Notes: generated by a model from the sequence alone, not told the origin. A stretch of DNA of 64,000 bases from DATARH01 sp036008175 (GCA_036008175.1 DASYOB010000148.1:1-64000), one strand, 5' to 3'. Positions 33,993-43,126 are shown, counted from the first letter of the stretch. Numbers and translations are program-made.

Positions 33993-35042
33993 ATGAATCT
34001 GTTCCAGGAGAGGGGGGTCAGGGATTACGCCGAAGCCGCGGCAAAGATTCCGGTCATCGATTTCGGCCCGCTATTCGCCGGAGAGCCGGGCGCGCTCGCG
34101 CGCGTGGCGCGCGAGGTCGGGTATGCCTGCGAGAATATCGGCTTCTTCTATGCCCTCAATCACGGCGTCCCCGAGGCACTGATCGACCGCGCCTTTGCTG
34201 CCTCGCGCCACTTCCACGCCCTGCCGCTCGAAGAAAAGCTCGAGCTGCGGCTCAACGAGAACAACATCGGTTATCTGCCGATCAACGCCTCGGTGCAGGG
34301 TGCCTCGACCGTGCACAAGGCGACCCGGCCGAACCAGAACGAAAGCTTCTTCATCAGCCACGACCGCGGCGCCGACCACCCCGATGTGATCGCTGGAATG
34401 CCGCTGCGCGGCCGCAATCAATGGCCCGCCTTGTTACCGGACATTCGCGAGCCGATGACGACGTATTTCCATGCGCTGGGAGCGATGTGCGACCGCATGC
34501 TGCCGGTTTTCGCCGTCGCGCTCGGCATGCCGGCCGATTTTTTCGCGCGGTTCTTCACAAATGAAGGCCACGCCAATCTGCGCTTCCTGCACTACCCACC
34601 GCAGGATCCGGGCGAGGACAATCTGTTCGGCCAGGCGCCGCACACCGACAACAGCTTTATGACCGCGCTGGCCCGTACCGATGTGCCCGGCCTCGCGGTA
34701 CGGCTGCCGTCCGGAGAGTGGTTTCCGCCGCCGGTCATTCCCGGCACCTTCCTGATCAATCTCGGCAACATCATGCGGCGCTGGTCGAACGACCGATTTC
34801 TGTCGACCCCGCACGGCGTGCTGAACGATTCGGGCGCCGATCGCTATTCGATCGCCTATTTCCACAGCCCGAACCCGGACGCCGTGATCGAATGCCTGCC
34901 GAGCTGCGTCTCGGCCGACAACCCGGCGAAGTACCCGCCGGCGGTTTATCGCGACCTGATCCTTGCATTCTATCGCGCCAATTATTTCCATCAAAAAGGC
35001 CACAAATCCTCGGCGGCCGAGATGGTTCAGGCAGCCGAATAG
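33993..35042 (+). CDS. Isopenicillin N synthase-like 2-oxoglutarate/Fe(II) oxygenase
   Basis: The 349-residue protein has the N-terminal IPVIDFGPLF and CENIGFFYALNHGVP segments of this family. The iron ligands are in PHTDNSFMT (His, Asp) and STPHGVLN (His), and the co-substrate-binding Arg-x-Ser is RYSIAYF. Such enzymes hydroxylate or oxidatively cyclise small molecules; the substrate is not predictable. It is followed after 16 nt by a cysteine-dioxygenase-like gene. Confidence 0.88.
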   Translation: MNLFQERGVRDYAEAAAKIPVIDFGPLFAGEPGALARVAREVGYACENIGFFYALNHGVPEALIDRAFAASRHFHALPLEEKLELRLNENNIGYLPINASVQGASTVHKATRPNQNESFFISHDRGADHPDVIAGMPLRGRNQWPALLPDIREPMTTYFHALGAMCDRMLPVFAVALGMPADFFARFFTNEGHANLRFLHYPPQDPGEDNLFGQAPHTDNSFMTALARTDVPGLAVRLPSGEWFPPPVIPGTFLINLGNIMRRWSNDRFLSTPHGVLNDSGADRYSIAYFHSPNPDAVIECLPSCVSADNPAKYPPAVYRDLILAFYRANYFHQKGHKSSAAEMVQAAE

Positions 35043-35058
35043 GCCGGGAGGCAAAACC

Positions 35059-35604
35059 ATGTTCGATCTCGATCGCTTCATCGAGGAGTGCCGCGTCGCG
35101 CTCAGCGCCGATCCGACGCATAAGTCGGTGCGAGAGGTCGTCGCCCGTGCGGTTTCCGATCCCGCCGCGGTACTAGCCGGTCTAGGCGAGCCGACGCGCG
35201 CCGAGGTGCAGAAGCTCCATCACAAGCCAGACCTGACAATCCTCAATGTCGTCTGGGGCCCGCGCATGACGATCATGCCGCACGACCACCTGATGTGGGC
35301 GGTGATCGGCATCTATACCGGCCGCGAGAACAACATCTTCTGGCGACGGTTGCCGGACGGGACCGGCGGGAAGATCGAGGCCGCCGGCGCCAAATCGCTG
35401 GGCGAACGCGACGCGGAGCCGCTAGGCCGCGATATCATCCACACGGTGACCAACCCGTTGGCGCGGTTGACCGGCGCCATCCATGTCTATGGTGGCGATT
35501 TCTTCGCCGTGCAGCGCAGCGAATGGGATCCGGAAACGCTGCTCGAAGGATGCTACGACGTCGCGAAGAATATGCGGCTGTTCGAGGAAGCGAACGCTGC
35601 ATGA
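35059..35604 (+). CDS. Cysteine-dioxygenase-like cupin protein
   Basis: The 181-residue protein has the cupin iron site MPHDHLMWAVIGIYTGRENN (two His) and a third His in GAIHVYGGDFF. This is the pattern of bacterial thiol dioxygenases (cysteine or 3-mercaptopropionate dioxygenase-like). GGGAGG precedes the ATG, and the stop overlaps the following MBL gene by 4 nt. The role inferred from context is oxidation of a thiol compound in the same pathway as its neighbours. Confidence 0.75.
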   Translation: MFDLDRFIEECRVALSADPTHKSVREVVARAVSDPAAVLAGLGEPTRAEVQKLHHKPDLTILNVVWGPRMTIMPHDHLMWAVIGIYTGRENNIFWRRLPDGTGGKIEAAGAKSLGERDAEPLGRDIIHTVTNPLARLTGAIHVYGGDFFAVQRSEWDPETLLEGCYDVAKNMRLFEEANAA

Positions 35605-36365
35605 GCCTCCAGGTCTATGCGCTGACCTGCGGCCACCTGACCGGCGAGCTCGGCCATTTGATGGAAGGCGGCGAGGGCCGCGTCCGGCTGCCGATCCCGG
35701 CCTATCTGATCGAGCACCCGAAGGGGACGGCGCTGTTCGACACCGGCATGCATCCGGATTGTCAGCATGACCCGGCGGCAAGGGTCGGGGAGCGCCTCGC
35801 CGGCCTCTTCGAATTCGACTACCATCCCGGCGAGGAGATCGGCACTCAGCTTGAAGCGCTCGGCCGCGACCCGGGCCGGATCGACCTGATCGTCAACTCG
35901 CATTTCCATTTCGACCATGTCGGCGGCAACGCCCTCATTCCTAACGCGACGATGCTGGTGCAGCGCCGCGAATGGGACGCCGGCATGGACCCCGACAGCG
36001 CCGCAAAGCGCGGCTTCAACCCGCGCGATTTCGATCTCGGCCATAAATTGCGCCTCGTCGACGGCGAGCACGACGTGTTCGGCGACGGCTCGGTCGTCTG
36101 CCTGCCAACCCATGGCCATACGCCCGGACACCAATCGTTGAAGCTGCACCTGCCGGGTGGCGAGGTCGTGCTCGCCGCCGACAGCTGCTATTTCTGCCGC
36201 ACCCTGCGCGAGCGCCGCCTGCCCCGCTTCGCCTACGATAAGGAGGCGATGCTGGCGTCACTTGACCGGCTCGCGGCGCTTGAAGCGGGCGGCGCGCGGA
36301 TCTTTTTCGGCCACGATCCGGAATTCTGGCAGACGGTGCCGCAGGCACCGCAAGCGATCGCCTGA
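35601..36365 (+). CDS. N-acyl-homoserine-lactonase-like MBL-fold hydrolase
   Basis: The 254-residue protein has the di-zinc motif HFHFDH in VNSHFHFDHVGGN, GHTPGHQS, the bridging Asp in AADSCYF and a final His in FFGHDPEFW. This is the AttM/AiiA-like lactonase branch. Its ATG overlaps the cupin stop, so the two are coupled. It may hydrolyse a lactone or thioester product of the upstream oxygenases rather than a quorum signal. Confidence 0.85.
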   Translation: MSLQVYALTCGHLTGELGHLMEGGEGRVRLPIPAYLIEHPKGTALFDTGMHPDCQHDPAARVGERLAGLFEFDYHPGEEIGTQLEALGRDPGRIDLIVNSHFHFDHVGGNALIPNATMLVQRREWDAGMDPDSAAKRGFNPRDFDLGHKLRLVDGEHDVFGDGSVVCLPTHGHTPGHQSLKLHLPGGEVVLAADSCYFCRTLRERRLPRFAYDKEAMLASLDRLAALEAGGARIFFGHDPEFWQTVPQAPQAIA

Positions 36366-36370
36366 GCCGC

Positions 36371-37102
36371 ATGAACCAATTGCCCAAGGCTATCCTGTTC
36401 GACCTCGACGACACGATCCTCAGCGCCTTTGGCCAGGGCGAGGATCAGTGGAACCGGGTCATCGCCTCCTTCGCCGAACAGCTGGCGCCGCACCAGCCGC
36501 CCGATATCGTCGCTGCGATCCAGGCCTATTCGCGCTACCTCTGGGCCGACCAGGCGCGCCACAAGGATTGGCGCCACCGCATCGGCGAGGCGCGCCGCCA
36601 CATCGTCGCCAATGCCTTTGCGGAGCTGGAGAGGAACGCGGGTCATCCAGTGCCGCCGCCGGAACTGCTCGACGCGGTCGCCGACCGCTTCAACCAGGTC
36701 CAGGAAGCCGAATTGCGCATGTTTCCCGGCGCGCACGAGACGTTGGACCGGCTGAAGGGACTCGGAGTCAAGCTCGCGCTCGTCACCAACGGCGCCGCCG
36801 AGCCGCAGCGCAAGAAGGTCGTGCGTTTCGCATTGGAGCACCGCTTCGACCACATCCAGATCGAGGGCGAGCACGGCTTCGGCAAGCCGGAGGAGCAGGC
36901 CTATCGTCACGCGCTCGCCGCGCTTGGGGTCACGGCGAACGACGCCTGGATGGTTGGCGACAATCTCGAATGGGAGGTGGTCGCGCCGCAGCGGCTCGGC
37001 ATCTATGCGATCTGGTATGACGGCTATGGCGTCGGCCTGCCGCCGGATTCGCCAATCCGCCCCGACCGGATCGTCCGCTCCCTGCCGGAACTGCTCCCGT
37101 AA
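36371..37102 (+). CDS. HAD family hydrolase
   Basis: The 243-residue protein has all four HAD motifs: LFDLDDTIL (nucleophile Asp and the acid two residues on), VTNGAAEPQRKK, the Lys of FGKPEEQAY, and MVGDNLEWEV. A helical cap lies between motifs 1 and 2 (residues about 20-110). It is likely a phosphatase of a small metabolite or nucleotide. It starts 5 nt after the lactonase-like gene. Confidence 0.86.
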   Translation: MNQLPKAILFDLDDTILSAFGQGEDQWNRVIASFAEQLAPHQPPDIVAAIQAYSRYLWADQARHKDWRHRIGEARRHIVANAFAELERNAGHPVPPPELLDAVADRFNQVQEAELRMFPGAHETLDRLKGLGVKLALVTNGAAEPQRKKVVRFALEHRFDHIQIEGEHGFGKPEEQAYRHALAALGVTANDAWMVGDNLEWEVVAPQRLGIYAIWYDGYGVGLPPDSPIRPDRIVRSLPELLP

Positions 37103-37152
37103 TACAATTGTACCCCAGCGTTGCGTTTTTCGATCGGGCTGAATAGATCCTG

Positions 37153-37194
37153 AGCGCGGCCTCCTTTTTGCTTGGGCGGCCGCGCTTTCGTTTC
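37153..37194 (+). terminator. Rho-independent terminator
   Basis: A 9-bp stem AGCGCGGCC / GGCCGCGCT with a 16-nt loop is followed by TTCGTTTCC. It lies between the HAD gene and zapE and probably ends the upstream unit. Confidence 0.6.
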
Positions 37195-37208
37195 CGACCG
37201 CCGCAGCG

Positions 37209-38372
37209 ATGCCCAACGATTTCCCTGCCCATAGTCCTGCCATCGCGACGCCCGCTGCCGAAGGCGGCGAGCTGGGGCCGGCCGAGCTGTATCGCGAGCG
37301 GTCCGAGACAGGCCTGATCCGGTCGGATCCGGCACAGCGGCGCGTGGTCGCCCGCCTGCAACAGCTGCACGAAGAGCTGCGCCAATACAGCGCCGATGCC
37401 GGGCGGCGCGGCTGGCTGGCGCGTCTCTTAAGTGCCGGGCAGGGCATGACGGCGCCGCGGGGCCTTTACATTTGGGGCCCTGTCGGGCGCGGCAAATCGA
37501 TGCTGGTGGATCTGTTCTTTGCGTCGACGCCGGTCGAGAACAAACGGCGGGTGCACTTTCACGCCTTCATGCTCGAGGTACATGACCGTATCGAGCGCGA
37601 GCGTCGGGCGAAGACGCACGAGCCGGTCGGCAAGGTCGCCGCCGACCTCGCGGCCGAGGCAAAGCTTTTGTGTTTCGACGAGTTCCAGGTCAATGACATC
37701 GCCGACGCAATGATCCTGGAGCGGCTGTTTCGCGCCCTATTCGCGGCCGGCACGGTCGTGGTCGCGACCTCGAACCGCGCGCCGGATCGGCTCTACGAGA
37801 ACGGGCTGCAGCGCGACCGCTTCCTGCCGTTCATCGCCTTGCTGCAAGGGCAACTCGATCTGATCGAGCTGGACAGCGGCCGCGACTACCGCCTGGCGCG
37901 GATGCGCGGAAAGAAGGTGTATCATTGGCCGAACGACGCGGCGGCGCGAGCCGCGCTCGATGCTGCCTTCGCCGATCTGACCGACCATGCCGCCGGCGCC
38001 AGCGTGACACTGACGGTCCTGGCGCGGCCGCTGGTGGTGCCGCGCGCCGGCCGCAACGTCGCCTGGTTCTCGTTCGAGGAATTGTGCGCGCGCCCGCTGG
38101 CGGCCGCGGATTACCTGGCGGTCGCCGAGCGGTTCGCGGCGATTGTCCTGGAGGGAATCCCGCGGCTGTCGCCAAAGCAACGCAACGAGGCGCAGCGCTT
38201 TCACATTCTGATCGACGCGCTCTACGAGGCGCGCACCCTGCTCGTCGCGTCGGCCGAGGTGCCTCCCGAGCAGATTTATGTGGCGGGCGACGGCAGCTGG
38301 GAATTCCAGCGCACCGTGTCGCGGCTGATAGAAATGCAAAGCGAGGACTATCTCGCGAACCGCCGGGTTTGA
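37209..38372 (+). CDS. zapE: Cell division ATPase ZapE (AFG1 family)
   Basis: The 387-residue AAA-type ATPase has Walker A GPVGRGKS (residues 90-97), Walker B LCFDEFQVNDIADAMIL, and the sensor segment VVVATSNRAPDRLYENGLQRD. ZapE associates with the Z-ring; mitochondrial Afg1 homologues act in protein turnover. zapE directly upstream of mdh is a frequent alphaproteobacterial arrangement. Confidence 0.92.
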   Translation: MPNDFPAHSPAIATPAAEGGELGPAELYRERSETGLIRSDPAQRRVVARLQQLHEELRQYSADAGRRGWLARLLSAGQGMTAPRGLYIWGPVGRGKSMLVDLFFASTPVENKRRVHFHAFMLEVHDRIERERRAKTHEPVGKVAADLAAEAKLLCFDEFQVNDIADAMILERLFRALFAAGTVVVATSNRAPDRLYENGLQRDRFLPFIALLQGQLDLIELDSGRDYRLARMRGKKVYHWPNDAAARAALDAAFADLTDHAAGASVTLTVLARPLVVPRAGRNVAWFSFEELCARPLAAADYLAVAERFAAIVLEGIPRLSPKQRNEAQRFHILIDALYEARTLLVASAEVPPEQIYVAGDGSWEFQRTVSRLIEMQSEDYLANRRV

Positions 38373-38501
38373 GGCCGCATGGTTGGCTACTCGATCGACG
38401 ATGGCTATGTCGTCCCGGTGCTCGCCGCCTTGCCGATCACAGCGGATTCGCGCTAAGACGCGCGCCGCTACGCTCCCCTCGCCGGAGATGAGGATTTCCC
38501 C

Positions 38502-39470
38502 ATGGCACGCAACAAGATCGCGCTGATCGGCGCCGGCCAGATCGGCGGCACGCTGGCTCTGCTCGCCGGCTTGAAAGAGCTGGGCGATGTCGTGCTGTTC
38601 GACATCGTCGACGGGGTGCCGCAAGGGAAGGCGCTGGACATCGTCCAGGGCAGCTCGATCGAGGGCTACGACGCGGCGATCATCGGCACCAATGATTACG
38701 CGGACCTCAAGCGCGCCGATGTCGTCATTGTCACCGCCGGGGTGCCGCGTAAGCCGGGAATGAGCCGCGACGATCTGATCGGCATCAACACCAAAGTCGT
38801 CGGCGAGGTTGGCGCCGCGATCAAGCAGTATTGCCCGAAGGCCTTCGTCATCACGATCACCAACCCGCTCGATGCGATGGTCTGGGTCATGAAGGAGGCT
38901 ACCGGCCTCCCGGCGAACCAGGTCGTCGGCATGGCCGGGGTGCTCGACAGTGCCCGCCTGCGCTACTTCCTCGCCGCCGAGTTCAAGGTTTCGGTCGAGG
39001 ACGTGACCGCCTTCGTGCTTGGCGGTCACGGCGACACGATGGTACCGCTGATCCGCTATGCGACGGTCGCCGGCATCGCGCTGCCCGATTTGATCAAGAT
39101 GGGCTGGACGACGCGGGGGCGGGTGGAGGAGATCTTTCAGCGCACCCGCGACGGCGGCGCCGAGATCGTCAATTTCCTGAAGACCGGCTCGGCCTTTTAT
39201 GCGCCGGCCAGCGCCGCGATCGCGATGGCCGAAGCCTATTTGCGCGACAAGAAGCGGGTGCTGCCCTGCGCCGCTTGGCTTACCGGGCAATACGGGGTCA
39301 AGGACCTCTATGTCGGCGTGCCGGTCGTGATCGGCGCCGGCGGCGTCGAGCGCATTGTCGAGTTGCAGCTCGACCGCGACGAGAAGACCGCCTTCGACAA
39401 ATCGGTCGAGGCGGTGCGCGGCCTGATCGATGTCGCGCGCAAGATGCGGGAGACCGCAAAGGCCGGCTGA
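38502..39470 (+). CDS. mdh: Malate dehydrogenase
   Basis: The 322-residue LDH-like malate dehydrogenase has the NAD loop IGAGQIGGTLA, the substrate-binding Arg residues in VPRKPGMSRDDL, TNPLDAMVWV, DSARLRYFLA, and the catalytic His in GGHGDTMVPL. It converts malate and oxaloacetate in the TCA cycle. Often sucC, sucD and sucA follow in alphaproteobacteria; here a glutathione transferase gene follows instead. Confidence 0.95.
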   Translation: MARNKIALIGAGQIGGTLALLAGLKELGDVVLFDIVDGVPQGKALDIVQGSSIEGYDAAIIGTNDYADLKRADVVIVTAGVPRKPGMSRDDLIGINTKVVGEVGAAIKQYCPKAFVITITNPLDAMVWVMKEATGLPANQVVGMAGVLDSARLRYFLAAEFKVSVEDVTAFVLGGHGDTMVPLIRYATVAGIALPDLIKMGWTTRGRVEEIFQRTRDGGAEIVNFLKTGSAFYAPASAAIAMAEAYLRDKKRVLPCAAWLTGQYGVKDLYVGVPVVIGAGGVERIVELQLDRDEKTAFDKSVEAVRGLIDVARKMRETAKAG

Positions 39471-39562
39471 GGCGTCGTGCCGCCGGCGCTAGCGCAACAC
39501 GTCGATTGTCTTTGGCCGATGTTCTCGTCACGGTGGCGCGCCACCAGCGATAGCGGGGCTAC

Positions 39563-40219
39563 ATGCCCGATCTGACGATCTATCTCGGCAACAAGAACTA
39601 CTCCTCCTGGTCGCTGCGGCCGTGGTTGGTGCTGAAGCACACGACCGTCGCCTTCAACGAGGTGGTGATCCCCCTCTATCAGCCGACCAGTAAGGCGACG
39701 GTGCTGAAATATTCGCCGTCGGGGCGGGTGCCGGCGCTTCAGCACGGCTCGCTGAAAGTTTGGGAAAGCCTGGCGATCTGCGAATACCTCGCCGACGCCT
39801 TCCCGGCCTTCGAGCTGTGGCCGAAAGACCCCACCGCGCGCGCGGTCGCGCGCGCCGTCAGCGCCGAGATGCATTCCGGATTTCATGCACTGCGTCAGCA
39901 TCTGCCGATGAATGTCCGATCAAGCTTCCCTGGGCGGGAAATCACCACCGACATCCAGGCCGACATCAACCGGGTCATGGCGATCTGGCGCGACTGCCGC
40001 ACCCGGTTCGGCGAAGGCCATGGCAATTTTCTGTTCGGCAACTTCACCATCGCCGACGCGATGTACGCCCCGGTCGCGACTCGATTCCGCACCTATCGGA
40101 TCGACCTCGAACGCGAGGCCGACGCCTATTGCGACACGATCATGACGCTGCCGGCGATGCAGGAATGGATCGCCGCCGCGCGCAACGAGCCGATGATCGT
40201 CGAGCAATACGAGTTTTAG
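39563..40219 (+). CDS. Glutathione S-transferase family protein
   Basis: The 218-residue protein has a thioredoxin-like N-domain starting LTIYLGNKNYSSWSLRPWLV, where the Ser is the probable glutathione-activating residue. The SGRVPAL cis-Pro loop and SLAICEYL follow, then an all-helical C-domain with FGNFTIADAMYAPVATR. The substrate is unknown. Its stop codon overlaps the stop of the convergent hydrolase gene. Confidence 0.88.
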   Translation: MPDLTIYLGNKNYSSWSLRPWLVLKHTTVAFNEVVIPLYQPTSKATVLKYSPSGRVPALQHGSLKVWESLAICEYLADAFPAFELWPKDPTARAVARAVSAEMHSGFHALRQHLPMNVRSSFPGREITTDIQADINRVMAIWRDCRTRFGEGHGNFLFGNFTIADAMYAPVATRFRTYRIDLEREADAYCDTIMTLPAMQEWIAAARNEPMIVEQYEF

Positions 40220-41013
40220 GCCGGCAACTCGGCGAGAAGCGCATCGAGCATCCGCGCGAGCCGGGCGAGATCGGCTTCGCTGGATAACCGGTGGTCGCCG
40301 TCTTTTACCAGGGTCACGGCAACGTCACGGCTGGTGAGACGCTCGGCCAGGCGCAAGCTCAGCTGCCACGGCACCGACGCGTCGCAAAGGCCGTGCAGCA
40401 GTCGGACCGGCATGTCGAGCGGGATCGGCGCGCCGAGCAGCAGATGCCTGAGGCCATCCTCGATCAGCGCGCGGGTATAAAGATAGCCGGCCGGTTCGTA
40501 CTCGGACGGAAGAACAACAGCCGCCCTCTCCTCGATTTCGCGAAGTTGCTCCGGGGTGAGCCGCGCCGATAGCAGTTCCTGTGTGAAATCGGGCGCCGAC
40601 GCGATGCCGACGAGTCCGGCGATACGTTCGGGCCGCGCCAAGGCCGCCAGCAGCATGATCCAACCGCCCATGCTCGAACCGACCAGGATTTGCGGGCCTC
40701 GGGTCAGCGAATCGATGATCGCGATCGCATCCTCGCGCCAGCGGCCGATCGTGCCGGCAGCGAAATCCCCGCTCGATTGGCCATGTCCGAAATAGTCGAA
40801 ACGCACATAAGCGCGGCCGCGCCGGCGGCAATAATCTTCGAGAAACAACGCCTTGGTGCCGGACATGTCGGAGCGAAAGCCGCCGAGGAAAACAATCCCC
40901 GGTGGCATGCCAGGAATATTCCAGTAGGCGATTGTGGCGCCATCCGGGCATGTTAGAATCTTAGCAGCCACGGGGGACGCTGGGGCGGTGGCGGATCCGG
41001 GCATTGGGGACAA
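40216..41013 (-). CDS. Alpha/beta hydrolase
   Basis: The 265-residue protein has GIVFLGGFRSDMSGTKA (oxyanion side), VRFDYFGHGQSSGDF, the nucleophile Ser in LVGSSMGGWIM, an acid in LLHGLCDASVP and the His in KDGDHRLS. It resembles the ABHD10/palmitoyl-thioesterase-like branch of alpha/beta hydrolases. Its start lies 15 nt from the divergent glycosyltransferase start, so the two share a very small promoter region. Confidence 0.84.
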   Translation of the reverse strand: MSPMPGSATAPASPVAAKILTCPDGATIAYWNIPGMPPGIVFLGGFRSDMSGTKALFLEDYCRRRGRAYVRFDYFGHGQSSGDFAAGTIGRWREDAIAIIDSLTRGPQILVGSSMGGWIMLLAALARPERIAGLVGIASAPDFTQELLSARLTPEQLREIEERAAVVLPSEYEPAGYLYTRALIEDGLRHLLLGAPIPLDMPVRLLHGLCDASVPWQLSLRLAERLTSRDVAVTLVKDGDHRLSSEADLARLARMLDALLAELPA

Positions 41014-41027
41014 TAGCGACGAACGGA

Positions 41028-42248
41028 ATGGGCAGCGACGGTAGCACTGGCCCGATAGCGAAAGAAACCCGCCCGCCGGCGGTGTTGCAGGTTGTGCCGA
41101 GCCTGGTTTCGGGCGGGGTCGAGCGCGGCACCGTGGAATTGGCCGGCGCGCTGACTGCGGCGGGCTGGACCGCCTACGTTGCCTCGGCTGGCGGCCCGAT
41201 GGAGCGCCAGCTCTCTCGCGTTGGCGCCCAGCATATCCGGCTGCCGCTCGCCTCGAAAAACCCCCTGGTGATCCGCCGCAACGCGAAGGCGCTTATCGAA
41301 ATCGTCCGCCGCTGCAGGATCGATGTCATACATGCGCGCAGCCGCGCCCCGGCCTGGAGCGCCTGGTCGGCGGCGCGGGCCACCCGGCGGCGGTTTGTGA
41401 CCACATTCCACAACGCCTACCCCGACAATCTGCCGCTGAAGCGCTGGTACAACAGTGTGATGGCGCGCGGCGAGCGGGTCATTGCGATCTCGCAATTCGT
41501 TGGTGACCATGCCGCCGAGGTTTACGGCATCGGCTCCGACTGCTTGCGGGTGATCCCGCGCGGCGTCGACCTCAACCAATTCGATCCGGATCGAGTAGCC
41601 GGCGAGCGGGTCGTCAAGTTGGCGGAGCAGTTGCGAGTGCCGGACGACGCTGCGGTGGTGATGCTGCCCGGCCGGCTCACGCGGTGGAAAGGCGGGCTCG
41701 AGTTTATCGAGGCGATCGCCTGCCTCGGGCGGCGCGATCTTTGCTGCCTGTTTGTCGGGACGGAGCAGCGCCGCGGGTTTCGCCGCGAGCTGGAAGCCGC
41801 GATCAAGCGGTTCGGCCTCATCGGCATGTTCCGCATCCTCGATGATTGCCGCGACATGCCTGCGGCCTACCAGCTGGCGGATTTGGTGGTTTCCGCGTCG
41901 ACCGACCCCGAAGGATTTGGCCGGGTTATCGTCGAGGCGCAGGCGATGGGTCGGCCGGTCATTGCCACCGACCACGGCGGCGCGCGCGAGACGATCGTCC
42001 CCGGGGTCACCGGCTGGCTGGTGTCGCCGCGCGACCCGGCTGCGCTGTCGGCCGCGATTGGCGAGGCGCTGGCGCTCGATCCCGCTGCCCGCGCCGCCTT
42101 CGCCCGGCGCTGCCGCGCCCATGTCGCAGCGAATTACAGCCGTGAGCTGATGTGCGCGCGCACGATCGAGGTCTACGAGGAGCTGCTGTTTCCCGAGCCG
42201 GAACAGACGTGCCTCGAACCCGCCATACCGATCGCCGCGCACGCTTGA
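41028..42248 (+). CDS. Glycosyltransferase family 4 protein
   Basis: The 406-residue GT-B protein has LQVVPSLVSGGVERGTVELA at the N-domain, IDVIHARSRAPAWSAW, VIPRGVDLNQFDP, LPGRLTRWKGGLEFIEAI, and the donor site DPEGFGRVIVEAQAMGRPVI with TDHGGARETI. It resembles lipopolysaccharide-type transferases. It stands apart from the 19-24 kb cluster. TTG 41004 is an alternative start. Confidence 0.9.
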   Translation: MGSDGSTGPIAKETRPPAVLQVVPSLVSGGVERGTVELAGALTAAGWTAYVASAGGPMERQLSRVGAQHIRLPLASKNPLVIRRNAKALIEIVRRCRIDVIHARSRAPAWSAWSAARATRRRFVTTFHNAYPDNLPLKRWYNSVMARGERVIAISQFVGDHAAEVYGIGSDCLRVIPRGVDLNQFDPDRVAGERVVKLAEQLRVPDDAAVVMLPGRLTRWKGGLEFIEAIACLGRRDLCCLFVGTEQRRGFRRELEAAIKRFGLIGMFRILDDCRDMPAAYQLADLVVSASTDPEGFGRVIVEAQAMGRPVIATDHGGARETIVPGVTGWLVSPRDPAALSAAIGEALALDPAARAAFARRCRAHVAANYSRELMCARTIEVYEELLFPEPEQTCLEPAIPIAAHA

Positions 42249-42292
42249 CTGCTTTTCAAATTTGCGTTTGACGCTCGACGCTGCGTCATCAT

Positions 42293-42321
42293 ATCTACCT
42301 TGTCCGTAGAGAAGGGTAGAT
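42293..42321. promoter_or_regulatory. Inverted repeat, candidate VapB operator
   Basis: ATCTACCT and GGGTAGAT form an inverted repeat (7 of 8) with a 13-nt spacer, immediately before the vapB ATG. A TTGACG at 42268-42273 may be the -35 element. Autoregulation through such a site is the rule for VapBC pairs. Confidence 0.5.
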
Positions 42322-42323
42322 CG

Positions 42324-42692
42324 ATGAGGCGTATCGTCCGGCGAACTGCAGGCGATCACACGGCTGCGCCGACATCGCGCGATCCCACGCGGCAGCCCGT
42401 TGCGCAAGGCGGTTCCAAGGGATCCGCACCGGCTGCCATCAGCCTGAACATCAAGAATGACGAAACCTGCCGGTTGATCCGGGAACTTGCCGACGCAACC
42501 GGCGAGAGCATGACAGGCGCAGTGACCGAGGCCGTTCGCGAGCGCCTTGACCGCGTCCGCCGACAGCGCGGAGGCAACCTCGCCGAACGTCTGCTTGCGA
42601 TCGGACGCGACTGCGCCGCACGCATGGGCGACAAATACAGAGCTCTCGATCACGACGCCTTGCTGTACGACGAACAAGGGCTGCCTCGGTGA
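42324..42692 (+). CDS. vapB: VapB-type antitoxin (Rv0623-like)
   Basis: The 122-residue protein has the family core LNIKNDETCRLIRELADATG followed by ESMTGAVTEAVRERLDRVR (residues about 39-77), a ribbon-helix-helix-like DNA-binding segment, and a C-terminal toxin-binding tail. It has an unusual basic, disordered extension of about 38 residues in front; most family members have about 80 residues. It overlaps vapC by 4 nt. Confidence 0.8.
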   Translation: MRRIVRRTAGDHTAAPTSRDPTRQPVAQGGSKGSAPAAISLNIKNDETCRLIRELADATGESMTGAVTEAVRERLDRVRRQRGGNLAERLLAIGRDCAARMGDKYRALDHDALLYDEQGLPR

Positions 42693-43084
42693 TCATCGAC
42701 ACCTCCGCAATAATCGCGATCCTGTTTGCCGAACCGGACGCCGCGACCCATGCCGCCGCGATTGAAGCCGCCGGGCAACGCCGGATCTCGGTCGTCAACT
42801 ATGTCGAGGCCGCCGTCGTCATCGACGGTAGGCGCGACCCGGTGGCGAGTCGGCGATTCGACGACGCTATTCGGGAGGCCGGAATTTCCATCGAACCGGT
42901 GGACGAGCAACAGGCGCGGATTGCTCGCGAAGCCTATCGAGATTTCGGCCGAGGCAGCGGCCATCCGGCACGGCTCAATTTCGGCGACTGTTTTGCGTAT
43001 GCCTTGGCGCGCAGTCGAGCCGAGCCTCTGCTGTTCAAAGGCAACGATTTTTCCCAGACCGACATCACGCCGGCGCTGTCGTGA
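42689..43084 (+). CDS. vapC: VapC PIN-domain ribonuclease toxin
   Basis: The 131-residue PIN protein has the acidic site Asp4 (IIDTSA), Glu40 (NYVEA), Asp100 (FGDCFAYALA) and Asp120 (KGNDF). VapC toxins cleave tRNA or rRNA; the target here is unknown. It starts at GTG 42689, coupled to vapB. Confidence 0.88.
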   Translation: MIIDTSAIIAILFAEPDAATHAAAIEAAGQRRISVVNYVEAAVVIDGRRDPVASRRFDDAIREAGISIEPVDEQQARIAREAYRDFGRGSGHPARLNFGDCFAYALARSRAEPLLFKGNDFSQTDITPALS

Positions 43085-43097
43085 TGCCGTCAGCGCC

Positions 43098-43126
43098 TTG
43101 ACGCGCGGTGGTTGGCTCGCGATATT
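43098..43126 (+). promoter_or_regulatory. Promoter of the thrS leader
   Basis: A -35 element TTGACG (preceded by C, the alphaproteobacterial CTTGAC form) and a -10 element GATATT are separated by exactly 17 nt. The expected start, 7 nt after the -10, is A43133, which is the first base of the leader-peptide ATG. Confidence 0.6.
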
